DNA of 64,000 nucleotides from Fragilaria radians (GCA_900642245.1 CAAAJI010000024.1:249748-313747), one strand, 5' to 3'; counted from the stretch's first letter, positions 47,193 to 58,906 are shown. Notes: a model not told the origin generated them from the sequence alone. Numbers and translations: made by a program.

Positions 47193-49902
47193 CTATAGAA
47201 ATTCGAAATAGAAAAGAGTACCAGGTACCAAATTTTCTACCTCAAAATGAACCTGGTCGTCAGTAGTGGTATCCAATCCATCTAAGTCAACAACAGCCTT
47301 AACTTTTATAGAATTAAGGATGCCATGTCGTGGATCGAATCCAGTCACCACAAATTGCCCAAAAGTGTAGCCTGTTGGTCCAGATAAAATATGTGAATTA
47401 TCGATGGCAGGTTGAATCATGCCATTAACAGTAATAGAAAACTCAATTAATTCACCAGCAAGTGGTGCATTAAATAGAGTCGACTTCAAGACATCAATCG
47501 TTGTAGCCAATACTGGCCCTTGACCTGTGTATGGATCAGGAGTGTTATCAATATTATCTAATCCTGATCCTTTTCGCATATCACTATTTGAACCTATACC
47601 GAAGGACATCCTTTTAACATTCAAGGTATCCAGTTCCGAAAGTTGACTGGAGTATTCTTGTAATCCAGGTAGCTTGTTGTTGAAACTACTAGTTGATTCT
47701 TCAATGTCGTTGTCATCGGCAATATTGGTCACCCCGTCTGAGAGGAAGATGAGAAAATTGTTCCTGTCTTTTGGTACATCGTTGAAGAAGTTCAGTGCCT
47801 TGCTCAAAGCGAGGTCAAAATGAGTGAAACCAAAAGAACGGAGCCCTTGAAGTTCGGCCATAAGAAGAGGATTCTTCTCCGACGGATTTGATGGATCTGA
47901 GGGCGTAAACGTGCCGTGATACTTTGCCTCAGATGAGAAAGAAATAAGACCTATGTTAACATTTTGATTTCCTAAATTTTGGGAGGAAACAATATGATCC
48001 AGGACTGAAGATTACAGCGGCGATCTCTGCATCAAGGATAGTGTTCACTGAATCATCTAAGTTCAAGTCACCTGCAAAGGGAAAAGGCTTAGCTGCATGT
48101 TGATGACAAAGTCAAGAAAGCGTATTTCCTTACCAACAGGATTTCCCTTAAATTCTTTATTCGTGGATTTGGAGACATCGATAACGAAAGCAAAGTTGTA
48201 AGGTGGATCCATACCATCCAGAGATATAGTACCATTAATACATGCGTTCGTGCTTCCGGTTACCTGCCCTGACGTTACTGACAGCTTTTGATCCTGAATT
48301 GCTCCGTTCGGAAAGTTCATTCTCTGAATCTGGGAATTCGTTTGTGTGTCAGTATCGCAAACCTTGGGAGCTGGTTTGTCATCTAGCATACGATCATAGC
48401 AAGAAATTCCTGAACATGAGCAGTAGCCAAGAAAAACATCAGGCTTGTATAAACCAGTGCGATAAGAAGGAGGTCCGTCTTCCCAACAAGTTTCTTCGAA
48501 GGAGACACGAACTGAAAGCCAACTCCTGTGAAAATTTTCGCAAGAACTTCGAGTCATTGGATCCCAAGATTCGTCGTAATGGCATTCCCAAGGCTTCCCA
48601 CAAGAATGCGTCATCTTCATAATTTTTATGGACTTGAAGTCAGTTTCCCGGCAGTCATTGCAATCCAAGGGATCACGGCAAACTCTTTCGCCGCTTACAT
48701 CGATTCCATAAGGATCAATATTTTCGTTGGCGTAGTGGCAACGTGAGAGAACTTCATGAGAGCCTTTGTCCAGCCTGGTAAAGTAATGTACCAGAAAGCC
48801 TTTCAGACCAAGGACTCCTTTGAAATCTTTGATGCCCTGCATATTCCAACCCATATTTGGGTCGTAAGTTGCATCTCTGTAGGCTTCAGCAATGGCCTTG
48901 AACATAAGGGGATCTGGCTTCATGACAATCCAATGAGTGTTTACTCCAACATTTCTCCCCGTATTGGGAAGATTGGCAGGATAATCGTAGCTAAAGCTTA
49001 TCTTTTTCGTAGTGTCACTGATAAAAGTATCAAAAAAATCGTCCAAAGGTTTCATCATTAATGTGGTAAAGTCCACCAAAACTATAATGAATGAGATTTG
49101 TGATCAAATAATGTAAAAAAAGAATTAAAAGACATACCAATTGCAGGATGGTTTTCATACGTCAGACTATGAAGTTTCATGAAATCTCTCTCTCCCGCAT
49201 CCGTATTCACATTTTCCTTCAAGTAACGCGTCAAAAGTCTGGGATAAATAGGGCTGCCGAGAATGGTAACTTTGTAGCCAAGATCGCTTAGAACTTGGAC
49301 TCGATCATATTCTTTGCCATTTGGACCCATGCACATTACCGCCTTGGGATGAACGATAGCATAAAATGTTGCGTTGTATTTGCTATCAGCAGGATAAGTG
49401 TTGCGATGAATGGAATGCTTTAAGACAGCAGCGGCATCGAAAAAAGCGTGTCCTAAATTGGTAAATTAAATAAGTATATTAAGAAAACTAATATCACATT
49501 CGGAACCATGAATGAACACTTACCTGGATCATATGGGTCGCCTGCAGGATAGGAATCATCAGGGCAGCTAACTAGTGATAGGAAATACCCAATGTTATTG
49601 TTACTTCTAGAAATCAGTTGCCTTCCTCTTTCAACTTCTTCAGTATCCATGTTTGAATCATAAGATATCTTTGCAGCAAAGAGATCTTCCCAATATTGGT
49701 CCCAATCGGGATATTTGAATACTGTTCTGCAAAGTTTACGAACTTTATTCGACATTATATCGAAGTTTAAAAATGCGGTTATCACACATAAATTGATAAT
49801 GGCAACAATTATTGTTGAGGCTCTTCGCCTTTTCGGTGCCTCCCCGGGCCGGATGAAGTGTAGTAGAGGCATACGCGATTTTGCATGGCTTGCCAACATC
49901 AT
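47193..49902 (-). CDS. GT8-like glycosyltransferase / von Willebrand factor A fusion, four exons, one frameshift
   Basis: Exons are 49902-49524, 49452-49138, 49081-48134 and 48071-47193; the introns (71, 56 and 62 bases) have donors GTAAGT, GTATGT and GTAAGG. About 839 residues result if one surplus base near 48003-48012 is ignored. A basic N-terminus precedes a type II anchor (STIIVAIINLCVITAFLNF, about 29-47). Residues about 126-360 resemble glycogenin/GT8-type enzymes (YAIVHPKAV, DRVQVLSDLGYKV, GERDFMKLHSL, VLVDFTTLMMKPLDDFF). The usual DxD metal site reads DFTT. A Cys-rich stretch follows (CHYANENID, CRDPLDCNDC, HSCGKPWECHYD). From about 528 a vWA domain begins with an intact MIDAS DxSxS (FVIDVSKST), GVTN and a beta-rich tail. 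Introns and phase support one transcript. An endomembrane or cell-surface role is inferred; transferase activity is doubtful given the altered DxD. Confidence 0.72.
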
Positions 49903-52009
49903 TGCTATCGTCCTTATTTATAGAGGGATATGTTAAGAGAAAATGTCCACTTGTTGATTCGGTCATGAAACCCTCTTTGCGTCTCTCCAATGACTAATGA
50001 CTCTCACTTGAGGCATACCTGTGGGTATATTTATTTGAATGACAATATGGGTAATCATTCATGCCAAATTTTCGAAGTCATGTGCCTTTTTATCAGCTTC
50101 AAAATTCGTAGATCATTTCTACAGGAAAGAGCAGTTCCACATTATTAAGCCAAATTTTGCGGAATTGGGCATTCTATTCTTGAATTCCTATATTGGGATG
50201 TATTCACCAACCGGAATCCATAAATTAATATATTTAATCCTTTCTATATGGCACGCAGAAGCAAGTCTCAGGAAAGCGATGATTACTGATCGTAGCCATC
50301 CATTAGGAAAGCAATGGAATGAGCTTAAGACAATTTGGGTCACATGAATATTGCATAAGCTGTGTACCAAATTCTTCATTAATTGGATAGCCCAAAGTGA
50401 TTCCAAGCAAGAATAAGTCTAAGAAACTTATGGCCGCTTAATTTCTTTTTGTCATTGGATGTCTCTTATCATATAAACTTGTTTTCCTGTGTTACTTTGA
50501 GCCATGCATTAAGGTCTGCTTTGCAGTGATTAGTGAAATGATAATGAAATTAGAGACATAAGTAAGACATCATTATTTTTGACTTAGGTTGCTAGGTAAC
50601 TGCTATGTACCAGGACACAGGAAAACTATCTTTAGTTAGATATGGAAATGCATTAAAAACTCACTGTCGTACACATTCAATTTTGATGAACCTGATTGGA
50701 TGACATGAGCATGTGAACCCTACCATAAGGCAAAGGAATTTAAAGTCTATTGCAACATCTTCTTCTCAGAATTGATTTAAGTAGAAAATTGTAACTTATG
50801 ATGCCTTAAGTACGGTTACTTTTGACCTTTAAGACACGTATATGTTAACCTCAACCTTTGATTCCTGAAGGATACTTGAAAAATGAACTTGACATACAAA
50901 AGATGCAATCCCTGGTTCTGGACTCGATGACCAAGGTTATATACCATCTGGATGGGATCCTTGGTTAGAGAAATGTATCCCCGTTTAATTATAGAGGATG
51001 TTTAAACTCGACAGAGTGATGCCATTTGAGCTTCCAGCGCAGATCCCTGTAGAAACCAACACCAAATGCCATATTTATTGCAGCTATAGCAACAGCTCAT
51101 CAGAAATTGCTTAAAGATGTGTAACGTATAGTAGTGTCAAGCCAGAAGTCGAATGGTATGCTGTAAACAAAAACAGTGGAATGGTATTATTAAGCATATG
51201 TTGCCAAGTCGCGTTCTCCATGTCCCATGATCTGAGCACCTTGACATACCTTGAGTTAAGTTCATTAAGATAATACCTAACACTATATATAGGTTGTAAG
51301 TGATACAGTCTAATACTACTATAAAACTGGAGATGTCCAAAGTTATCGTTTGTGCATAGTAAATAATACTAGAATTAATATTCTCATATTTACTCATCTA
51401 AAACTAGAATAGGTCATATAGGTAACCATTCTTTCTATACCTTCGACAAAGTCAATTAAGTCATAGTCTGATATGAATTTAGTGATGATTAATATTGCTT
51501 ATAGATGAAGAAGATCATGTAGTATCTTTTCAGGACCGTCATATCAACATGGTAAGAATAACTATTACAGATTCCTCAGTAACAAACAGGAATCTATCAA
51601 GATTCACGACTTAGATCACAAAGTCTAAATGTTAAGTGTAACACGTAAACTAAAGAGACTACTTGGTCAAGGAAACACGTTGCAATTGATCCACAAGCGA
51701 TCTAAGATAAAAGTAACTTTTTAGATCATAATTTACAATTTGTATAAACTCTTAGATCAGCTTAGAGCACACCTTTCAGAAGAAGCCCAAAACGTAGGCT
51801 TTCAATAGAGAGTCTATTATGTTCATACAAGCAAATGTTTGGATAAAAGTTTACATTCATGGCGCAACATACAATCAAAGATCACTAGTTCAAAGCCTTT
51901 CAATGATATCAGACTTTATCAGAGGAAAGCGATTCATTCAAAATCATCACAAAAGATCTAGAATATACTGACCTACCTTGGCTAGGATCAAGAAGCAAAT
52001 CCCTAACAC
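49903..52009. other. gene-poor region before the gap
   Basis: Only short frames without domains are present (for example 50039-50347 plus and 51397-51137 minus). It includes the promoter side of the GT8-like/vWA gene. I could not identify any repeat family. Confidence 0.4.
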
Positions 52010-52623
52010 NNNNNNNNNNNNNNNNNNNNNNNNNNNNNNNNNNNNNNNNNNNNNNNNNNNNNNNNNNNNNNNNNNNNNNNNNNNNNNNNNNNNNNNNNNN
52101 NNNNNNNNNNNNNNNNNNNNNNNNNNNNNNNNNNNNNNNNNNNNNNNNNNNNNNNNNNNNNNNNNNNNNNNNNNNNNNNNNNNNNNNNNNNNNNNNNNNN
52201 NNNNNNNNNNNNNNNNNNNNNNNNNNNNNNNNNNNNNNNNNNNNNNNNNNNNNNNNNNNNNNNNNNNNNNNNNNNNNNNNNNNNNNNNNNNNNNNNNNNN
52301 NNNNNNNNNNNNNNNNNNNNNNNNNNNNNNNNNNNNNNNNNNNNNNNNNNNNNNNNNNNNNNNNNNNNNNNNNNNNNNNNNNNNNNNNNNNNNNNNNNNN
52401 NNNNNNNNNNNNNNNNNNNNNNNNNNNNNNNNNNNNNNNNNNNNNNNNNNNNNNNNNNNNNNNNNNNNNNNNNNNNNNNNNNNNNNNNNNNNNNNNNNNN
52501 NNNNNNNNNNNNNNNNNNNNNNNNNNNNNNNNNNNNNNNNNNNNNNNNNNNNNNNNNNNNNNNNNNNNNNNNNNNNNNNNNNNNNNNNNNNNNNNNNNNN
52601 NNNNNNNNNNNNNNNNNNNNNNN
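52010..52623. other. assembly gap (614 N)
   Basis: A run of 614 undetermined bases joins two contigs. Frames that appear to cross it are artefacts of N translation. Confidence 0.99.
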
Positions 52624-54461
52624 GACGAGAGAAAATGAAAACGCATTCTCAAGTTTACTACAAAACCCTACAAAGATAGGTAGTTAAGATCTTAGTTTTC
52701 CCTCAAGAATAAGCTCAGGATAGGATTTCTCCTCATCTGTAAATACTTCTAATTTGAGCATGAATAAGATAATGAAGCTATAGAGAGCATATGCATTCTG
52801 CTAAAAGTAGGGGAAATTACACAAGGACAAAATAGCTTGAATGATCTATTTTCAGTCATGCTTTGTAAGTTTTTAGTCAGTACACATGAGGTGAATATGA
52901 TACGTGACGTATCTTAACGTGTGCTAAATCCGATATTAATGGCTGTCTTGAATTTGATCAATTCATTGATGACAGGGTTGATAGACTAAAAGTTGCTTCT
53001 GAAAAGGAAAGTTCTTCAAATCGAACAAATATTTTTCAATTAACTAATCTACTTGTAATCTGAGCATTTCCGAAGTATGGTGTCAGCCGGACGGTTTGAA
53101 TCTTTAAAACCTGGATGGAGTATTTCCACATTACTGCGCTTTTTTAAGTTCCCTAAGCACTCATTCCTAATGTTGTCTGTAACGTTTTCGAGATATGACA
53201 GAAAAGTTTGAAAAAATATAAATGAATGAAGCAGATAATACTCCACTCAAAAAGAGATATAACGTTAAGTATACCACTAACATTTTCTCCTTTTCTACCT
53301 ATCATCATTTATGAACTCCAGTCTGCCCGTCTGTGTTGGATCGGAACAGAAAATGCTTCGTCATTAGTTCGCAGGATTATCTTGTATTTCCCAAGCTATC
53401 TCCGATTACGAAGAGTTCCTACTCTGACGAGTGAAAATTGCTTGAACTGAAAAAAACTTTATATAAGTCACGACAATCCTGCAATCAAAGCAAGCGCCAA
53501 CTTACAATTAGGTTATAAAATAATCTGTAAAGTCTTTTTGTGCCTTATTAGAGACTTCCCATGTATGGAAATATAACTAAATATAGAATATCATTCCACT
53601 CTGTGTTTCATTTTTCAAGGATAGTAACGTTTAATCGTCTGCTCTACTTTGCTTATATAGTAGGATTTAAATCCAATCTTTAGTAATCAAATTTAGTGAC
53701 AATAAGATCTTCCCCTTCAACTGATTTTAATCTTAACGATCTTCAAGGCATGTGCCGATTCTCTGAATCTTGTAAAGCTCCGAGATTTGAAAACAAAGAT
53801 CAAACTATCCTTACTTTCTCATATTCCTGGTAGATTAGAACCTTTTCAGATCTACTTTAAGAATTACTAGCGGATGAGAATCTGTTAGCTTGAAAGACAG
53901 TGGGCATCCTGAGGTGTGACATTGTGCCATATTTGATTGTGACTACATGATATGTACTACAAATAGGGTGCTGATCATATTTTTAATCCCTTTTCATTGA
54001 AAGCAACCTGCAATTATGTTTTTCTTTCTGCACAACATCATTGTAGCAATGAAAGAGCCTTGAATTTAATACAAATAGAGGGACCAAGAATAAAAAATGA
54101 GCGAAGCGACAATAAATTCAAAATTAATATAGAGTTAAGTTATCACGTTGATGAAGATGAATAAAAAACTCGTGTGCAGTTGTTTCAGGTCAATCGATTC
54201 AAGGTTAGAGATAATGAGTCAAATACCAAGCGAATAAAAAAATTTGATCATGAATTGATTGCTTAAACAAAGAATTGACAATTATATTCCATTCAGATGT
54301 CTTGTAAATATCCTTGATTCTTTCTATGTAGATTTGGTCTCAATATGACGTGTTTTCGGTTGCTCCCACACAAAAATTTTATCGCTCTTTTAAATCATTT
54401 GACTGTACTTTCCGATTGATAGATTGTAAACCCAAGGGCAAATGAGCGGCCTCAACTAATC
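52624..54461. other. gene-poor region after the gap
   Basis: AT-rich sequence without a supported gene. Short frames at 53246-53049 (minus) and 53226-53450 (plus) have no recognisable domain or splice partner. Confidence 0.4.
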
Positions 54462-55184
54462 ATGGCATCTACAATGAAACCCCAAAATCATGTAAACGAA
54501 GAGCCAAATAAAGCCTATGCGGCCAATAAGAGCAATCAAACGGTCAAGAATACCTCACCCTATGATGCAATGGAACTGGAGCTTTACTCACAAGGAAGCA
54601 TAATAATAATTGATGGAAAAAGAAAAGATGTTTCAAACCTTCTGCTACCGAAATTTCGTATTCAACGCTTCTACCCTGAATTAGAATCAGATGAAGAATC
54701 TCATGCCAACAGTTGCAGTACAACGGTGGATTCAAATTCGATTCCATGTGACTTTCGACCAGAGAAAAAAGATGACGAAAGGCCATATTTCCTGCAGAAT
54801 GATGCAATCAAAGGGGAGAAGATGTTACCAGACAATGTTACCCAAGCGGAATTGTATGACAAGGACTTCTGGGACTCAGATTATTCTCATCTTGATGATG
54901 AGAATGAAGAAGAATTGGAGTTTGAAGTTGAGCCTGGTGTGAATGTAAAACTTCGGGGAGCGGCTGAAACTCAACGAGCAGTCCTAAATTGGAACATTAT
55001 TCGAGTTCAATGCTGTGAATGTAGTGTATACATTCATTGCATAGCAGATGCAGAATATATTTTATGTCCTTCATGTCGATGCATCAGTCCGATGCGGCTA
55101 CTCCACCCTACAAGTGAACACAAGTATGGTTTAGGATTAGGATTCCAATCTTGCCCACTGCCGGTACGCGAACGGTGGAACTAG
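54462..55184 (+). CDS. acidic protein with a C-terminal Cys4 zinc-ribbon-like motif
   Basis: A single-exon, 240-residue protein with no signal peptide or membrane segment. The middle is strongly acidic (YDKDFWDSDYSHLDDENEEE, about 145-165). It is followed by a conserved-looking block (FEVEPGVNVKLRGAAETQRA) and then a Cys cluster at about 183-205 (CCECSVYIHC .. CPSCRCISP). The spacing suggests a zinc ribbon reminiscent of LSD1-type fingers, but it is not an exact match. The charge pattern is compatible with a nuclear or cytosolic protein-protein adaptor. I do not recognise the family. The start is the first Met of the frame; the open frame, the intact Cys cluster and the 130-base convergent spacing to the MATE gene support a real gene. 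Confidence 0.65.
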   Translation: MASTMKPQNHVNEEPNKAYAANKSNQTVKNTSPYDAMELELYSQGSIIIIDGKRKDVSNLLLPKFRIQRFYPELESDEESHANSCSTTVDSNSIPCDFRPEKKDDERPYFLQNDAIKGEKMLPDNVTQAELYDKDFWDSDYSHLDDENEEELEFEVEPGVNVKLRGAAETQRAVLNWNIIRVQCCECSVYIHCIADAEYILCPSCRCISPMRLLHPTSEHKYGLGLGFQSCPLPVRERWN

Positions 55185-55314
55185 CCCTAAATCCATCAAT
55201 ACGACCAAACTAGTTTTATATGTCAGAATACGCCCAGTATTCAAGAGAAAATTGAATAAGCGCAAGTCAAATATTTCGATATGACAATTATAACAATATG
55301 TAATTGAATGTACA

Positions 55315-56862
55315 TTAACTTCTGCCAAATACATATGTTCTTATTCTCTTACTGAAAACAAAATGGCCCATCAATCTGGTGAAAAAGAAAGCACATGAAG
55401 AAAACCAGACTCCCGATATTGTTCTGACCTTTGTGAACTTCAGCGTAGCGAAAAGGCTTATTAATCCAATTGCAGAATTTATTGGTAAGTGATAAAACTC
55501 CCCACATCCCACTGCCAATCCGTCGGAAAGACTTCCAACCGAGCATAATACTTGCGCTAACATGGCTGGAACTGCGGTAGTCATTAGAAATGAAATAACT
55601 GTCGGCTCTGCTACAAGTAATCTGGAAATCTGAGGGACAGATAAAGTTAGATATGTAGCTATCGCAACCAGAACTCCGCAGCACAGGGAAACTCCATACA
55701 AGACCTTAACAAGCTTAGAAACTCGCCAAGGTCGATCCTTAATGTCGCGAGCTACGAGGCTTTGAGCAACTGTAGATGCAGGTTCCGGAAAATAGCTTAG
55801 CAGCCACCATACTTGAAGTGTAACTTGATGGGCAGCTAATTGGACAGCTCCAAACGCTGAAGCCGTCTTTGTCATTAATGAATAACAACTCATAGTCGTC
55901 ATGCATTTCAGAAACAAGGCTACTGCCATTAAGCCAAATCGTCGAAGTAAATTCCGTTCAGGAAATCCTCTCCATCTCAATTGGATTTCCTTTTGATTGT
56001 TTCTCGATTTCGCCCTAGAATTGCGATACACGTAATAGACTGTGGCAGTAATTTGTGCACCAACAGTTGCAATAGCAGTTCCACTTATTCCCCATCCAAG
56101 ACGAAGCGTTAACCAAATGTCTCCAATAAGGTTAAGCAATCCTGCAGAGGCAAATATTTTAAGCGGCGTTACTGCATCTTGACATCCAATAGAGGCTCCT
56201 TGTAAAACAGTGGCAACTAGCACAAAAGGTAAGCCTATCGCTCGAATTTTAAGGTAAGATTCACCAAGGAGAATCATTTCAGGGTCAGAACAACCAGCTA
56301 GACTTATGAGAGACTTCGAGAACCGACATAAAATTGAGGTAGCAATGACACCACAGATTAGAGCAAGGAAAGTTGCACACGATAAGACTTTTTCATTTTC
56401 ATCGATTCGACGATTGATTTCCGTAGCGTTGACATCATCTGTAACCATAGGATTTGCAGCTATCAGGGTCGTTGTCGTAATGGATAAAAAGTAAAACATT
56501 ACAAAGACAAGTTGATAAATCGATGTACAAGGTGCTAAACAAGCCAACTGTACATGGGAAATTTGTCCAACGCAAGCTGTATCAACAAGTGACATTATAG
56601 GATCTAAGAGCATCCCTCCTAACGCTGGGATGGCAAGCGCCACAATCTCCTTTACCATGGAACCAGTTCCAACAGAAATACCTTCGTTTTCCTGAGGGCT
56701 ATGATTGATTGCTCTCGATCCTGAACTTTGAAGGGCGCTCGATAGACTTCGAACATGGATAGGTGGAGAACGAAAGGCATGGATGGGTCTGATTCCTTGC
56801 AAGGAAATGCATAAATGTGCATTGATAACCAGAAGAAGAGCAACAATTCCAACAGTTTTCAT
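55315..56862 (-). CDS. MATE-family multidrug/organic-ion efflux transporter
   Basis: A single-exon, 515-residue protein with the two tandem MatE domains (about 68-230 and 290-445) and 12 predicted spans. Landmarks are ALPALGGMLLDPIMSLVDTACVGQ at the first helix (the usual 'P.......vDt..vG' pattern), LGESYLKIRAIGLPF, GASIGCQDAVTPL and AAHQVTLQVWWLLSYFPEP. The first 20 residues (MKTVGIVALLLVINAHLCIS) look like a signal peptide, and the next 45 are Ser/Arg-rich. That is the bipartite layout of proteins sent to complex plastids, so a chloroplast-envelope location, as for plant EDS5-like MATEs, is possible. The classical F-after-cleavage motif is not clear-cut. MATE proteins export cationic drugs, phenolics or citrate using H+ or Na+; the substrate here is unknown. 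Confidence 0.87.
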   Translation of the reverse strand: MKTVGIVALLLVINAHLCISLQGIRPIHAFRSPPIHVRSLSSALQSSGSRAINHSPQENEGISVGTGSMVKEIVALAIPALGGMLLDPIMSLVDTACVGQISHVQLACLAPCTSIYQLVFVMFYFLSITTTTLIAANPMVTDDVNATEINRRIDENEKVLSCATFLALICGVIATSILCRFSKSLISLAGCSDPEMILLGESYLKIRAIGLPFVLVATVLQGASIGCQDAVTPLKIFASAGLLNLIGDIWLTLRLGWGISGTAIATVGAQITATVYYVYRNSRAKSRNNQKEIQLRWRGFPERNLLRRFGLMAVALFLKCMTTMSCYSLMTKTASAFGAVQLAAHQVTLQVWWLLSYFPEPASTVAQSLVARDIKDRPWRVSKLVKVLYGVSLCCGVLVAIATYLTLSVPQISRLLVAEPTVISFLMTTAVPAMLAQVLCSVGSLSDGLAVGCGEFYHLPINSAIGLISLFATLKFTKVRTISGVWFSSCAFFFTRLMGHFVFSKRIRTYVFGRS

Positions 56863-58800
56863 CCTTACGTATATTCAAATTGCTTCAAAACAACTATTAC
56901 TAGTAACTAGTAAATGCTTGTGATACCAAAACTGTTACTTTTACTAGCACTCACTTACTAAGATTATGAAATATTAAATATTAATGATCTTCCAAACCCC
57001 GATTTTTATCACTTACCGATATCCAGCCTTTATTTGTAGGAATAAACCATGTTGGGATCCTTTGCTATCAGACCCTTGATGAAGTTACAAGGAACTTGTA
57101 ACGAGTCACCACATCTCCCCATGAGAAAGCTCCACTTCATGGTAGCGGCTTGATTCTCAATCAAATGCGACAAATTGTTGTTCCCAAGGCTATTCAATTT
57201 TCATGGCTAAGACCTGTGAGCGTTACGATTTTCCACCGTAGTTCTCAAATAGAATCTGATGAATCGTTTGATCAAAGATCATTTCCTTTGCTCGCTTACT
57301 TAGAGTCTTTTCTCATCAACAAAAGCATGTTACATAAGGCAACGGGAAATCTGATCAAATGAAACTTCAAGATGGAGATGAACTTAACATCTTCAAGAAG
57401 CACTCCAATGGCTCTACTATCCCTCCCAAAAATCTTTATTCTGAGGCTTCCTGCTAAAAGGACTTTCAGAAGCCTTTCAACACTGTGCTGTGACAATTTT
57501 ATAAATTGAAGATAGCTTCATTTGTTACTTTGGTATCACCAATCCATGATTCAGCTTTCTTACTGGCATTCAGCTCAATTAATGCAAAGCAAGATATCAG
57601 CTCTTTCGGGTGTTCACTTTTCTGTGACATCTCCAGAACTTGTGAACATTTTCTCACAATGAAAGTGCAATCCAGGAAAAATAATTATTCTCCTCAATTG
57701 CTTGACCTTCAATTACTATCTCCTGGAGTATTGGATTTTCCATTTCTGCTGCATCTTGGCCAGTCTTTTCTTACAATGAGGTCAAACAAGGAAGCCACGT
57801 TAAAGCTGTTCTATGTACTTTCTATATGCCATAATAGTTCGATTTCACTCCATAATCTAGTTTGATCTTGGTATGAATTGGTAATTTCAACCCATGCGTC
57901 AAAGGGCTAAAGCAATTCAAAACATTCTACAATTTGTTTCCTTTCAATACTGAGATTCTGTCAGCGTTGAAGCTATCAATGCTGTTATACAATTTGTCTT
58001 CTTTCAGCACTGAGATCTGTATCGCAACCCGATATGATGAGGAGAAATCACTTTATCAATTTGGTGATTTCCTAGATTTTTATGCTCTTTTTTTTAGATG
58101 AAACAAAGCATTATTTAGATATCTCCTCCATGTACATCAATATGGTACAATTAGCTATCGTGCACCCCAAATTCTGGTCACATACACCGGGATGAAACTT
58201 CAAAATTGGTACATTGATAGGCTTCTTTTGTTGAAACGTTGGTCCAGCCTATTATCAGGATTCAACATGATGACTTCAATCATTTCATCAATACAAGTGA
58301 GTAAGCTGGGAAAAGAAATCATTACATAAGCTTCTATTCTTTTCAATGTAGCGTTATTCCCCCCGTTTTTTTCGAACACTTTGAGAGATGAAGAGTAGTG
58401 TACTCATATAGCTTCAATATATATCCCAATTTTTGTATGGGTTACCATGATAATACTTTGCTTTTTTCTTTCCTCTGTCATTGCTTTTAATAGGACTTGT
58501 GAATTCTACAGAGCGATAATCAATTCTAAAAAGGGAATAAGCTAGGGGTTAGGGGGTTAGGGGTTAGGGGTTACATTCGAATGAAATCACTTACAATCAA
58601 ATTATCAACTTGACTATGTTACATGAGTCTCGATATGGAAGAATTATATATTTAAATGAATTAGGCCCATCAAAAGTGAAGAATCCCAGAAGTTGCAAAA
58701 TTAATTATTGTTCCATTTTTAATGCTCTCGCATCCTTAATTTCTGATTTTGATTAAATTATATTATAGGGTTTGAGATACCAAGAACCAACCTGAAGGTC
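56863..58800. other. intergenic region between divergent MATE and glycosyltransferase genes
   Basis: No gene is supported; frames at 57150-57362 and 57506-57865 lack domains. A near-duplicate block (acaatttgtt..ctgagattctgt) recurs with a 60-base period at 57929-57961 and 57989-58020. A telomere-like tract is listed separately. Confidence 0.45.
58543..58573 (+). repeat. short interstitial telomere-like tract
   Basis: About four copies of TTAGGGG (one with an extra G) stand in otherwise AT-rich DNA, starting taggggttaggggg. The common eukaryotic telomere unit is TTAGGG; the local unit has one more G. It lies about 335 bases upstream of the glycosyltransferase start, so it could be a healed break, a fortuitous G-quadruplex-prone tract or a binding site for telobox-type proteins. 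Confidence 0.7.
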
Positions 58801-58834
58801 TGACGTCAACAAATATGTTGTCAACCGACGTCCG
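58801..58834. promoter_or_regulatory. CRE palindrome (TGACGTCA) and adjacent half sites
   Basis: A perfect CRE, TGACGTCA, sits at 58801-58808, about 100 bases before the start codon of the glycosyltransferase gene. It is followed by a second palindrome (CAACAAATATGTTG, 58807-58820) and further ACGTC cores at about 58827-58832. CRE cores bound by bZIP factors control CO2/cAMP-responsive genes in Phaeodactylum. A regulatory function here is inferred from position and sequence only. Confidence 0.45.
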
Positions 58835-58906
58835 TCTTGATGCCAACGGTTGCTTTCACATGAAAAAATATAGTGCAATGTCGACATTAATGACGAAAAT
58901 GACTCC

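Noticed and set aside
48004..48014. An 11-base GT..AG 'micro-intron' (GTAATCTTCAG) to explain the vWA frame break
   Set aside because: It is too short to be spliced and its removal leads to the wrong frame; a single surplus base or alternative acceptor explains the data better.
51909..52679. Open frames spanning 51909-52679 on both strands
   Set aside because: They consist almost entirely of the undetermined bases of the assembly gap.
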